A stretch of DNA of 64,000 nucleotides from G965230065 sp965230065 (GTDB taxonomy: Bacteria; Bacteroidota; Bacteroidia; Cytophagales; Cyclobacteriaceae), in assembly GCA_965230065.1 (NCBI GenBank), contig OZ245942.1:248001-312000 (forward strand), in the 5' to 3' direction. The notes under the pieces are model-generated. The model was not told the DNA's origin, ran no database searches, and was given only the letters and a program-made list of their open reading frames with translations. This document shows, piece by piece, positions 7,917 through 16,272 of the stretch (position 1 is its first letter; each line of letters starts with the position of its first letter). Both the position numbers and the translations under genes were made by a program.

Positions 7917-7953
7917 TATGTCGCAAACATACGACATATATAAAGATACCCAA
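7917..7953 (-). promoter_or_regulatory. arsR promoter with overlapping ArsR operator
   Basis: Operator: TATGTCG-N8-CGACATA (7917-7938). On the minus strand the centre is TATGTTTG, a perfect -7 box, and TTG (complement at 7951-7953) lies exactly 19 bases upstream as the -33 box. Both elements match the Bacteroidota consensus, so arsR is likely autorepressed. Arms differ from the 7523 site at one position, changed on both sides so that pairing is kept. Confidence 0.8.
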
Positions 7954-8033
7954 ACTATTTATCAATTTTCTTTCCTAATGCAGGATATAATTTTAATAAA
8001 ATAAATTAGCAAGGAAGTGAATCAAATCGAAAT

Positions 8034-8076
8034 AAAAAAACCCTAAACTACTGAAAACCAAGCAGCTTAGGGTTTT
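8034..8076 (-). terminator. Terminator downstream of tRNA-Glu
   Basis: Stem AAACCCTAA(A) / TTAGGGTTTT with a 19-base loop and a T run on the minus strand, just 3' of the tRNA. Confidence 0.65.
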
Positions 8077-8082
8077 AAGAAG

Positions 8083-8154
8083 CAGTCCGTAGGGGAATCG
8101 AACCCCTGTTACCAGGATGAAAACCTGGCGTCCTAACCCCTAGACGAACGGACC
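8083..8154 (-). tRNA. tRNA-Glu (UUC)
   Basis: 72-base cloverleaf on the minus strand: acceptor GGTCCGT pairs with ACGGACT, anticodon stem CCAGG/CCTGG encloses loop TTTTCAT with anticodon TTC, and the T arm is AGGGG-TTCGATT-CCCCT. CCA is not encoded. Confidence 0.95.
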
Positions 8155-8366
8155 GTATTTGTTGCAAACAGTGAGTTAAAAAAGAACGTTTTTCTTTTGA
8201 GACTGCAAATATAAATGCCGTATTGAACATTGCAAAACTTCTGCCAGCAATTTCAAAAAAAATTAAAAATTTGATTTATTGTTGCTTTTTCGCAACCAGG
8301 GCATCCCAAATCTGTTTAAGAAATTACAAAGCTGCTAAATATCTTTCACGGTTTCAACTACTTTGA

Positions 8367-8397
8367 TTGCATTATCTATTAGCAGGTTGTAATTTTG
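8367..8397 (+). promoter_or_regulatory. gap promoter (Bacteroidota sigma type)
   Basis: TTG at 8367-8369, 20-base spacer, then TAATTTTG at 8390-8397, a full match to the TTG / TAnnTTTG consensus. The start codon is 45 bases downstream. Confidence 0.65.
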
Positions 8398-8442
8398 TTG
8401 CCTCTTAATTTAATAATCTATTAACCATAAACGCTAAATTCA

Positions 8443-9429
8443 ATGAAAGTTGCGATTAACGGTTTTGGCAGAATTGGAAGACTTACCTTCAGAAACCTGC
8501 TAAAAAATGAAAGTATCGATGTAGTAGCCATCAACGACCTTACTGATAACGCCACACTTGCCCATTTGCTGAAGTTTGATTCAGCCCACGGAAAATTTCC
8601 CGGAGAAGTTTATACCGAGGGTGATTTTTTGGTAGTGAATGGTAAAAAAATCAAGGTATTGGCTGAGCGTGACCCTGCCGCTTTGCCCTGGAATGACCAC
8701 GGTATTGACGTAGTATTGGAATCTACCGGACGCTTTGTAGATAGTCAGGGTTCTGGCAAACACCTGGAAGCTGGTGCTAAAAAAGTAGTTATCTCAGCTC
8801 CTGCCAAAGGTGGTGACATTCCTACCGTAGTATTGGGTGTAAACGATGATACCCTTACCGGTGACGAGCGCATTTTGTCTAATGCTTCTTGTACTACCAA
8901 CTGCCTGGCGCCTATGGCAAAAGTATTGCATGACAATTTTAACATGGAAAAAGGTTTTATTACCACCATACATGCATACACTGCCGACCAAAATATTCAG
9001 GATGGACCGCACAAAGACTTGAGAAGAGCCAGGGCCGCAGCCATCAATATCGTTCCTACTACCACTGGCGCTGCAAAAGCCGTAGGATTGGTACTGCCTG
9101 ACCTGAAAGGTAAACTGGACGGAAATGCCGTACGCGTACCCACTGTTACCGGTTCGCTTACCGACCTAACCTGCATTGTAAGCAAAGAAGTAAGCATTGA
9201 AGAAGTAAACGCTGCTTTGAAATCTGCTGCCGAAGGTGCCTTGAAAGGTATTCTGGAATACAGCGAAGATCCTTTGGTATCTACCGACATCATCGGCAAC
9301 CCACACTCTTCAATCTTCGATTCACAAATGACTGCTGTAAACGGCAACATGGTAAAAGTACTTTCCTGGTACGATAACGAAGCCGGTTACTCAGCCAGGA
9401 CTGCCGACCTGATTGCCAGGGTTGGATAA
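8443..9429 (+). CDS. gap: Type I glyceraldehyde-3-phosphate dehydrogenase
   Basis: 328 residues, close to the usual 330-336. The NAD-binding N-terminus is KVAINGFGRIGRLTFRN; the active site is SNASCTTNCLAP with catalytic Cys150; WYDNEAGYSARTADLI closes the protein. It converts glyceraldehyde 3-phosphate to 1,3-bisphosphoglycerate in the cytoplasm (glycolysis and gluconeogenesis). It stands alone, with its own promoter upstream and a double hairpin terminator 12 bases after the stop. Codon use is even and the gene looks intact. Confidence 0.97.
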   Translation: MKVAINGFGRIGRLTFRNLLKNESIDVVAINDLTDNATLAHLLKFDSAHGKFPGEVYTEGDFLVVNGKKIKVLAERDPAALPWNDHGIDVVLESTGRFVDSQGSGKHLEAGAKKVVISAPAKGGDIPTVVLGVNDDTLTGDERILSNASCTTNCLAPMAKVLHDNFNMEKGFITTIHAYTADQNIQDGPHKDLRRARAAAINIVPTTTGAAKAVGLVLPDLKGKLDGNAVRVPTVTGSLTDLTCIVSKEVSIEEVNAALKSAAEGALKGILEYSEDPLVSTDIIGNPHSSIFDSQMTAVNGNMVKVLSWYDNEAGYSARTADLIARVG

Positions 9430-9440
9430 AATTTTGATTT

Positions 9441-9504
9441 AAGTGGCTTTGGAAAGCCACTTTACCTAAAAAAGCCCCGGGCAGTAAATGTTCGGGGCTT
9501 TTTT
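9441..9504. terminator. Double hairpin terminator after gap
   Basis: A first hairpin AAGTGGCTTT/AAAGCCACTT (9441-9462) is followed by AAAAAAGCCCCG / CGGGGCTTTTTT (9468-9504) with flanking A and T runs, suited to stop transcription from both sides. Confidence 0.85.
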
Positions 9505-9520
9505 GTGGGCTTTGGTACTG

Positions 9521-9568
9521 AACTTTGATAAAGCTATCAGTGCTGCGGTTTATAGCTTTGTCAAAGTT
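9521..9568. repeat. Palindromic repeat, CTTTGTCAAAG family, copy 2
   Basis: Arms AACTTTGATAAAGCTAT and ATAGCTTTGTCAAAGTT (one mismatch) around a CAGTGCTGCGGTTT linker. It sits between the gap terminator and the phzF 3' end. Confidence 0.75.
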
Positions 9569-9585
9569 ATTTACGACACAAAAAT

Positions 9586-10368
9586 TTATACTGAAATATC
9601 AGTAGTAAAAACAGTGACAGCATGCCCTTTCAGCAAAACACGTTTGCCCTTCATTTGTAATGTCAGCTCCCCTCCCCTCTTCGAGGCCTGATAGGCTTTG
9701 AAGTGTTCTTTCTGTAAACGCTTATACCAAAATGGGGTTAACACACAATGCGCATATCCGGTAACCGGGTCTTCATCAATGCCTACATGGTGGGCAAAAT
9801 ACCGGGACACAAAATCATAAGGATTGCCGGAAGAGCGGCCTGTGATGATGATACCTTTTTGCTTGTTCTTCAACAGGTCAATCCTGGGTGTTGCGTTCCT
9901 AACGGCTTCATCGCTTTCCAGTTCCAATACAAAGTCATTGGAAACTTCCGCGGCAGATATGATTTTCTTATCAAAAACTTCTGTGAATATTTCAGGCACA
10001 GGAATTTCTTCTGAGGGAATGGCCGGAAAATCCATAGCAATAAGTCCATCTTCCAATGAAGTAGTGAGCACACCGCTGGCTGTTTCAAAGCGAATGGCCT
10101 TTTCTTTGTCAATATACCCGCAATCGTATAAAATATGGGCTGTAGATAAAGTGGCATGACCACAGAGTTCTACTTCTACCGTGGGTGTAAACCACCTCAA
10201 TTTGTTTATCGGTTCTTCCAGTTGTACAAAAGCCGTTTCTGCCAGGTTCATTTCAGCGGCAATGCTTTGCATTTGTGCCTCGCTGAGGGATTGGTCTACA
10301 ATACAAACCCCGGCCGGGTTTCCCTTAAACTTCGTTTGGCTAAAAGCATCTACCTGAAATAGTTTCAT
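9586..10368 (-). CDS. PhzF family isomerase
   Basis: 260 residues, typical of PhzF/diaminopimelate-epimerase-fold proteins. It begins MKLFQVDAFSQTKFKGNPAG, has the catalytic Glu in AAEMNLAETAFV, then LRWFTPTVEVELCGHATLST and, in the second half, GIDEDPVTGYAHC, all family hallmarks. The reaction is likely an isomerisation of an unsaturated cyclic or amino acid substrate; the substrate is unknown. No phenazine genes are near. Its ATG overlaps the pncA stop by ATGA, so the two are translationally coupled and may share a pathway or simply an operon. Confidence 0.9.
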   Translation of the reverse strand: MKLFQVDAFSQTKFKGNPAGVCIVDQSLSEAQMQSIAAEMNLAETAFVQLEEPINKLRWFTPTVEVELCGHATLSTAHILYDCGYIDKEKAIRFETASGVLTTSLEDGLIAMDFPAIPSEEIPVPEIFTEVFDKKIISAAEVSNDFVLELESDEAVRNATPRIDLLKNKQKGIIITGRSSGNPYDFVSRYFAHHVGIDEDPVTGYAHCVLTPFWYKRLQKEHFKAYQASKRGGELTLQMKGKRVLLKGHAVTVFTTDISV

Positions 10369-10982
10369 CCGGTTATTTCTTTACTGTTAATGATTTTTAC
10401 GCCTTTTTGCTGCATTTCTTCCAGGGCTTTTCCAAAATCCCCTTCTTGCAGGTTCACGGCACGGGTGGCATCTTTTACCACCGCTGTTTCGAAGCCCAGT
10501 TCAACAGCATCTAAAGCAGTAAATTTGACACAAAAATCTGCTGCCAACCCGGCAACCACAACTTTCTTTACATTTTTTTCTTTGAGATAATCGCCCAGGC
10601 CGGTGGCTTTCAGGTGGCCGTTGTCGAAAAAACCACTGTAACTGTCAATTTCAGGATCGGTTCCTTTCTGGAAAATTTTATCAACTTTTTCCAGGTGTAC
10701 ACCATCGGCAAATTCAGCCCCTTTGCTTCCTTGCACACAATGAACAGGCCAGAGAATTTGTTCCATGCCCTGCAATTCTATAAAATCGCCCGGTTTTTTC
10801 CCTTCATGGTTCGCTGCAAAGCTTTTATGATTCTCAGGATGGAAGTCCTGGGTAGCCACTACCAAATTAAAATGTTCCTGTAACTTATTGACAACCGGGA
10901 GTACCTGGTTCCCTTCCGGTACTTCCAAAGCCCCTCCGGGCAAAAAATCATTTTGAAGGTCTACTAAAATCAATGCATTCAT
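10365..10982 (-). CDS. pncA: Nicotinamidase
   Basis: 205 residues of the isochorismatase-like fold. Catalytic triad candidates are Asp8 in ILVDLQNDFLPGG, a Lys in FQKGTDPEIDSYSGF and the Cys of GLAADFCV. The QDFHPENH segment holds the metal-binding Asp and His, and WPVHCVQGSKGAEF is a strong PncA marker. It hydrolyses nicotinamide to nicotinate for NAD salvage in the cytoplasm. First gene of a two-gene operon with phzF. Confidence 0.93.
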   Translation of the reverse strand: MNALILVDLQNDFLPGGALEVPEGNQVLPVVNKLQEHFNLVVATQDFHPENHKSFAANHEGKKPGDFIELQGMEQILWPVHCVQGSKGAEFADGVHLEKVDKIFQKGTDPEIDSYSGFFDNGHLKATGLGDYLKEKNVKKVVVAGLAADFCVKFTALDAVELGFETAVVKDATRAVNLQEGDFGKALEEMQQKGVKIINSKEITG

Positions 10983-11194
10983 AGTTGATGGTTTTTAAGG
11001 TTCAATCCATAGTTATAACTATTTTATCGATTTCCTGTATAGGATTGTTCACCTGATTCGGTGATTTCCAGGATTTTTTGAGAATGATGCAATCTTATAG
11101 CATTCATTACACCCGATGGGCATGGCAAAAATTTAAACCAGAATACAATATAGAAGGCTTTATTTTGTATTTGGTGACTATTTGCTCAAAAGAT

Positions 11195-14100
11195 ATGAAA
11201 GCACACGGAAAAAAAGTTCTTACCTCCCTTACTATTTTGCTATTTTGCTATTTACAGTTGCATGCGCAGGCCCCACAGATAACAGACATTGACAAAACGT
11301 ATGGCACTGTGAATGAAATTGTTACCATCAGTGGCAATGGATTTGGCAGTATAGCAGGTAATTTAGAAGTATTCTTTGGGGCTGCTGCTGCCGATATTAT
11401 CAGCGTTAACAACCTGGAACTGAAAGTGAAAGTACCGGCAGGTGCTACCAGCAGCAGCATTGCTGTGACCAACCTAAACAGCAGGCTCACCGCCTATTCA
11501 AAAGAAATATTCACCCTCAGCTATGATGGCAACAGCTTCAATACAGCCTCCCTGGAAAGTGGATACTCCTTTCCAACAGGTGGTGATGACCTAAACAACC
11601 TCTGTGTGTGTGATTTCAACCTGGATGGACTGAATGACATTGCTACCACTGACCTGACAGATGATAAAGTTTCTGTTTTTCAAAACACAACTTCGGGGCT
11701 GGATACCGTTAGTTTTGACCAAATAGAGTTAGATCTGGGTGAAGAAACCCGTTTTGTACGTTGCAGTGACCTGAATGGGGATGGAATGCCTGATTTGGTA
11801 TTTTCTGCCTCTAACAATAATAGCAATAAAGAGCGCATCTTTACCGTAAAAAATATCGGTACCCCCGGTGGCCTTATCAGTTTTGAAGACACAGATGTAA
11901 CCGACCCCCTACCTTCTTATACGATTGACGGAAACATTGCCTCTCGTATTGAAATGCGTGATGTAGATGGGGATGGTAAGCCCGAGATTGTAGCTGTTGA
12001 TTTTTCTGAAAATGGGGGTATTTCCATATTTCAAAATACCAGTTCGGGCGGTGCTATCAGTTTTAAGCCTACACCCATCACCCCTTTTACAGACTTTGGC
12101 ATTTCCACAACCAGTTTGAGCAGTGTGGATATTGAAGACCTGAACGGGGACGGCAAGCCTGAGATACTGGCCGGAAAAGATGAAAGTAATGGTATTTTTG
12201 TATTTACCAATGCCAGCACCCCTGGAAATTTCACTTTCAGCAGCTATACCCAACTGGATGCTCCGGGTACGACTACCAACATAAAAGTAGGTGAACTGGA
12301 TGGAGATAGAAAACCCGACATCGTAATCAATACAGGAACCCATGTAGGTTTCTTAAAAAACACTATAGGAGAAGATGGGGTTATTTCATTTGCCCCACAA
12401 GTACGATTTGACCAAACTTCCAGTAACCGGGAAGGGCTGGATTTGGCCGATATGGATGGAAATGGCAAGCTGGATGTAATTTATGGCAGTAACAGTGCTA
12501 CGCAAAAGATCACTGTGCTTCTCAATAATAGTTCGCCAGGTACTCTTGACTTTTCATCAAAAAGGGACGTGGGCACCGAAGAAGTTAATATCAGTGTACG
12601 GGCAAGCGATTTTAACGGGGATGGCAAGCCTGACCTGGCGTATACAGGCCTTGTAACAGATGTGATTTATGTACTGCTCAACCGCAACTGTATAAAGCCT
12701 GTGCTTGAACCTATCGCCGGGCTGAGTGTATGCGACAAACTTCCTTTTGAACTCAAGGCTACACAAGCTATTGGTGTTAATTACTCCTGGGAAAGCTCAA
12801 TGGATGGAAATACGTACTCACCAATTGTCACAGCGGTGGATACCTTTGCTTATACTACGGGTGTGGAAGCTTTTTTTCAGGTAAAAATTTCTTCTACCAA
12901 TAATACATTTACGTGCAATAGTACTTCAAATGCAGTAGAAGTGATAAGACCAGATGGCTTTGTACCTGACAAACCTACCATCGTGAATCCTAACCCTACT
13001 GAACCTTTTTGCGCTGGCACTTCTGTTACCCTGAAAGCAGTAAATGTAAACGCAAACTTCTTCTGGGAAGGCCCCAATGGATATACATCTACTGAACAAA
13101 ACCCAGTAATTAACGAAATCACCCCGGCCCATGCGGGAAAATATACTTTGTATGTGCAGGCCAGTGCCGATCAGGGAGGGTGCAAAAGCGATACGGCAAC
13201 TACCTACATAAATGTAAATACGCCAAATGACATTAATGTTTCTACTGCTGATGCTCCGGTATTTTTTGAAGGAGGGCAAGCCGTTCTAGCACTTGATGAC
13301 AACACAGCAGGTAATACCTATCGCTGGAAGAAAGACGATGTTTTTATTTCAGGGGCTACCAGCAATACCTATACAGCCACCGATGCCGGAAGTTATGCTG
13401 TAGAAGTAAAAAACTCTTTTGGATGTACAAAAACCAGTACTGCATTTGACCTTGCGATTGCACAACCTGACATTCCTACCAAAAACTGCCTGAACGAAGC
13501 TGCTGCATTTACAATTACTCCCGCCACCATCAATGGGGAAAATGTAATATATCGTTGGGATTTTGGGGATAACAGCAGCCGGGTACAGGGCGATAGCGTT
13601 GCACATACTTACAATACTGCCAATACTTTTCCTGTTACTGTAGAAATCATACATAATGGTTCTCCTGCACACAAACACGAGCAGGATATTCAAATTATTG
13701 ATACCCCGGAATTAGAAATCAGCACATCAGGCTCTCGTAATTTGTGCCCCGGCGAAAGTGTAACTTTGATGGTAGATGAATCCTTTGCCTCGTTTGCCTG
13801 GAGCAACGGAGCCACCACCAGCGCTACCGAAGTAAATGAACCAGGTACACATTCGGTAACGGTTACTTCAACCGAAAACTGTACCATTTCAGAGGATATT
13901 GAAATTTTGCGCGTACCCAATCCTGAAGCTGTGATAGAGGCCTCTACTGATTTAATTTCTTTGGGTGATTCTGTACAACTTTCTGCATCCGGCGGAGCTT
14001 CTTATCTTTGGCAACCCGCAAAACACCTGAGCGATTCAACCGCGGCAAACCCGATGGCACGTCCGCTTTTGACCACTACTTATCAGGTAATTGTTACCAG

Positions 14101-14425
14101 TGCTGATGGCTGCCGGGACACCACTGAATATACCCTGAATGTAAAAAGAACCCTGGAAGTAAACGCCAAAAAAGCCTTTACCCCCAATAATGACGGAATG
14201 AACGATACCTGGATTATTGAAAGAATAGAATTGTATGAAGACTGCGCCGTGAATATTTTTGACCGCCAGGGCACCAAAGTGTATGGGGTAACTCCGTATG
14301 ACAACAATGCTGGCTGGGACGGAACATTTAACGGAAGCCCGGCTGCTGCAGGCGCATATTATTATCTCATTTCCTGCGGAGGGGATGCAGGCAGTGCCAC
14401 GGGCAGTGTTACCATTCTCCGGTAA
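11195..14425 (+). CDS. Secreted multidomain FG-GAP/PKD protein with type IX sorting domain (CHU_C)
   Basis: I place the start at ATG 11195 (MKAHGKKVLTSLTILLFCYL, signal peptide ending at HAQA), not at the upstream in-frame ATG 11078, because the signal peptide would otherwise be 39 residues inside. The protein is 1076 residues: an IPT/TIG domain (about 30-110), seven FG-GAP motifs (for example DLNGDGMPDLVF, DVDGDGKPEIVA, DFNGDGKPDLAY), Ig-like domains, a PKD domain (YRWDFGDNSSRVQGDSVAHTY), another Ig-like part and a C-terminal CHU_C domain (AFTPNNDGMNDTW...AGAYYYLI). The last domain sends it through the type IX system to the cell surface or medium, probably as an adhesin or matrix protein (inference). 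Confidence 0.88.
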   Translation: MKAHGKKVLTSLTILLFCYLQLHAQAPQITDIDKTYGTVNEIVTISGNGFGSIAGNLEVFFGAAAADIISVNNLELKVKVPAGATSSSIAVTNLNSRLTAYSKEIFTLSYDGNSFNTASLESGYSFPTGGDDLNNLCVCDFNLDGLNDIATTDLTDDKVSVFQNTTSGLDTVSFDQIELDLGEETRFVRCSDLNGDGMPDLVFSASNNNSNKERIFTVKNIGTPGGLISFEDTDVTDPLPSYTIDGNIASRIEMRDVDGDGKPEIVAVDFSENGGISIFQNTSSGGAISFKPTPITPFTDFGISTTSLSSVDIEDLNGDGKPEILAGKDESNGIFVFTNASTPGNFTFSSYTQLDAPGTTTNIKVGELDGDRKPDIVINTGTHVGFLKNTIGEDGVISFAPQVRFDQTSSNREGLDLADMDGNGKLDVIYGSNSATQKITVLLNNSSPGTLDFSSKRDVGTEEVNISVRASDFNGDGKPDLAYTGLVTDVIYVLLNRNCIKPVLEPIAGLSVCDKLPFELKATQAIGVNYSWESSMDGNTYSPIVTAVDTFAYTTGVEAFFQVKISSTNNTFTCNSTSNAVEVIRPDGFVPDKPTIVNPNPTEPFCAGTSVTLKAVNVNANFFWEGPNGYTSTEQNPVINEITPAHAGKYTLYVQASADQGGCKSDTATTYINVNTPNDINVSTADAPVFFEGGQAVLALDDNTAGNTYRWKKDDVFISGATSNTYTATDAGSYAVEVKNSFGCTKTSTAFDLAIAQPDIPTKNCLNEAAAFTITPATINGENVIYRWDFGDNSSRVQGDSVAHTYNTANTFPVTVEIIHNGSPAHKHEQDIQIIDTPELEISTSGSRNLCPGESVTLMVDESFASFAWSNGATTSATEVNEPGTHSVTVTSTENCTISEDIEILRVPNPEAVIEASTDLISLGDSVQLSASGGASYLWQPAKHLSDSTAANPMARPLLTTTYQVIVTSADGCRDTTEYTLNVKRTLEVNAKKAFTPNNDGMNDTWIIERIELYEDCAVNIFDRQGTKVYGVTPYDNNAGWDGTFNGSPAAAGAYYYLISCGGDAGSATGSVTILR

Positions 14426-14487
14426 AGAAAGCTTTAGGGAGGCGTCCTCGACATCCTTGCGTATATCAAATAAAGTAGTATTATATT

Positions 14488-14537
14488 AAACTTTGACAAA
14501 GCTTCAAGCCGCTGTGATGATAGCTTTGTCAAAGTTT
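14488..14537. repeat. Palindromic repeat, CTTTGTCAAAG family, copy 3
   Basis: Arms AAACTTTGACAAAGC and GCTTTGTCAAAGTTT are exact complements, with a CCGCTGTGATGATA linker between. It is followed by T residues and sits after the CHU_C gene, so it may end transcription. Confidence 0.78.
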
Positions 14538-14816
14538 TTCGTATTTTTTTATTCTCTCTTATGAACCTTTTTCTACCCCGCCCGTAATCCATTATAATAC
14601 CCATCAATTTTTTAGAAATTATGCTAATCATTAAAGCTCGTTTTAGCACCAATCCCGCAATAGTACTGGGTTAAAAATACACCCGGGCAACTATTCTTTT
14701 ATTCAAGGTTACATACCGTTTTTTAATCGGTGTTTCTTTCCCATTTAATTTCTTATTCAATGACGTAAGGTGTCGGTTTGATGCCTCACCTTAGTCATAA
14801 CAAACGAGCTTTTGTG

Positions 14817-16238
14817 ATGCAAAAAGTAAAACGCAACCCTCGACCAAACTGGTTTCAAAACCTTTATAACAATTTCAAAGAAGCCCTTTCCGGAGAAGAA
14901 AAAGATTATACCACCGGAAACCTGAATAAAGCCATATTCATGCTTTCGGTACCCATGATTTTAGAAATGGTCATGGAATCGCTCTTTGCCGTGGTAGATA
15001 TATTTTATGTGGGCAAAGTAAGCGTGGATGCAGTGGCTACCATTGGCCTTACCGAATCGGTGATGTTACTGGTATATTCTACGGCCATCGGCCTCAGCAT
15101 GGCAACCACAGCGATGGTAGCCCGACGCGTAGGTGAGAAAAACAAAAAAGATGCTGCCGATGCCACAGTGCAGTCTGTTATCATTGCTACCATATTTTCC
15201 ATCATGATTTCTTTGGTGGGCATTTTTGTCGCTGAAGATATATTACGATGGATGGGCGGTTCGGAAGCATTGATTGCTGAAGGAAAAGGCTATGCACAAC
15301 TCATGCTGGGCGGAAACATCACCATCATGTTATTGTTCCTGTTAAATGCAGCGTTCCGTGGAGCTGGTGATGCATCCCTGGCTATGCGGTCTTTATGGCT
15401 GGCCAACGGGTTGAATATTATCCTGGACCCTATTTTCATCTTTGGCTGGGGCCCTATCGAAGCTTATGGCGTAACCGGGGCAGCTATCGCAACCAACATC
15501 GGGCGGGGCATTGGCGTGCTGTATCAGTTGTACCATTTATTAAAAGGAAATGGCGTATTGCGGGTGGCTTTAGAAAATATAAAGGTAGACATACCCGTAA
15601 TTGTACGGCTGTTGCGCATATCAGCCGGCGGCATGGCACAATACCTGATTGGCTCAGCCAGTTGGATATTTTTGGTGCGTATTATTGCGGTTTTTGGCAG
15701 TGAAGTGGTAGCTGGATATACTATTTCTTTCCGAATTATCATATTTACTATTTTGCCTTCCTGGGGCATGGCCAACGCGGCAGCCACGTTGGTAGGGCAA
15801 CACCTGGGAGCAAAACTCCCTGACCGGGCCGAGCAATCCGTATGGAAGTGTTCTTTTTATAATATGGTTTTCCTGGCATTGGTATCGTTTATTTTCATCG
15901 CTTTTGCCGAGCAGTTTATCGGTATTTTCTCTACCGAAGCGGAAGTCGTTCATTATGGCACCATGAGCTTGCGTTATATATGCATGGGCTACATTTTGTT
16001 TGCCTATGGCATGGTGGTAAGCCAGGCATTCAATGGTGCGGGAGATACCAAAACGCCTACCATCATCAATCTTTTCTGCTACTGGATGTTTCAGATACCC
16101 CTGGCCTATGCGCTTTCGGTGTGGCTGGACTGGGGGCCGATGGGCGTATTTTTGGCTATTGCAATTGCTGAGTCACTTTTGGCCGTTGTAGCCATTCTGG
16201 TGTTCCGAAGAGGAAAATGGAAAACTGTACAGGTTTAG
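14817..16238 (+). CDS. MATE family multidrug/Na+ efflux transporter
   Basis: 473 residues from ATG 14817 (MQKVKRNPRPNW). The frame extends to a TTG/ATG pair at 14778-14783, but that start sits inside a hairpin (TAAGGTG...CACCTTA, 14766-14793) and is less likely. Twelve membrane segments are seen in two halves; the first half starts with KAIFMLSVPMILEMVMESLFAVVDIFYVGKV and the second with LLRISAGGMAQYLIGSASW. FNGAGDTKTP near the end is a family motif. It would export drugs or other cations from the cytoplasm; substrate unknown. Single gene, separated from the convergent aminotransferase by a palindrome. Confidence 0.92.
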   Translation: MQKVKRNPRPNWFQNLYNNFKEALSGEEKDYTTGNLNKAIFMLSVPMILEMVMESLFAVVDIFYVGKVSVDAVATIGLTESVMLLVYSTAIGLSMATTAMVARRVGEKNKKDAADATVQSVIIATIFSIMISLVGIFVAEDILRWMGGSEALIAEGKGYAQLMLGGNITIMLLFLLNAAFRGAGDASLAMRSLWLANGLNIILDPIFIFGWGPIEAYGVTGAAIATNIGRGIGVLYQLYHLLKGNGVLRVALENIKVDIPVIVRLLRISAGGMAQYLIGSASWIFLVRIIAVFGSEVVAGYTISFRIIIFTILPSWGMANAAATLVGQHLGAKLPDRAEQSVWKCSFYNMVFLALVSFIFIAFAEQFIGIFSTEAEVVHYGTMSLRYICMGYILFAYGMVVSQAFNGAGDTKTPTIINLFCYWMFQIPLAYALSVWLDWGPMGVFLAIAIAESLLAVVAILVFRRGKWKTVQV

Positions 16239-16240
16239 AT

Positions 16241-16272
16241 AAGTAGGGCGATTTTGCAAAATCGCCCTACTT
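16241..16272. repeat. Perfect 32-bp palindrome between convergent genes
   Basis: Half-site AAGTAGGGCGATTTTG repeated in perfect inverse with no loop. It overlaps the last base of the aminotransferase stop codon and lies 2 bases after the MATE stop, so it can serve as a shared terminator; the flanks are T-rich on one side. Confidence 0.85.
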
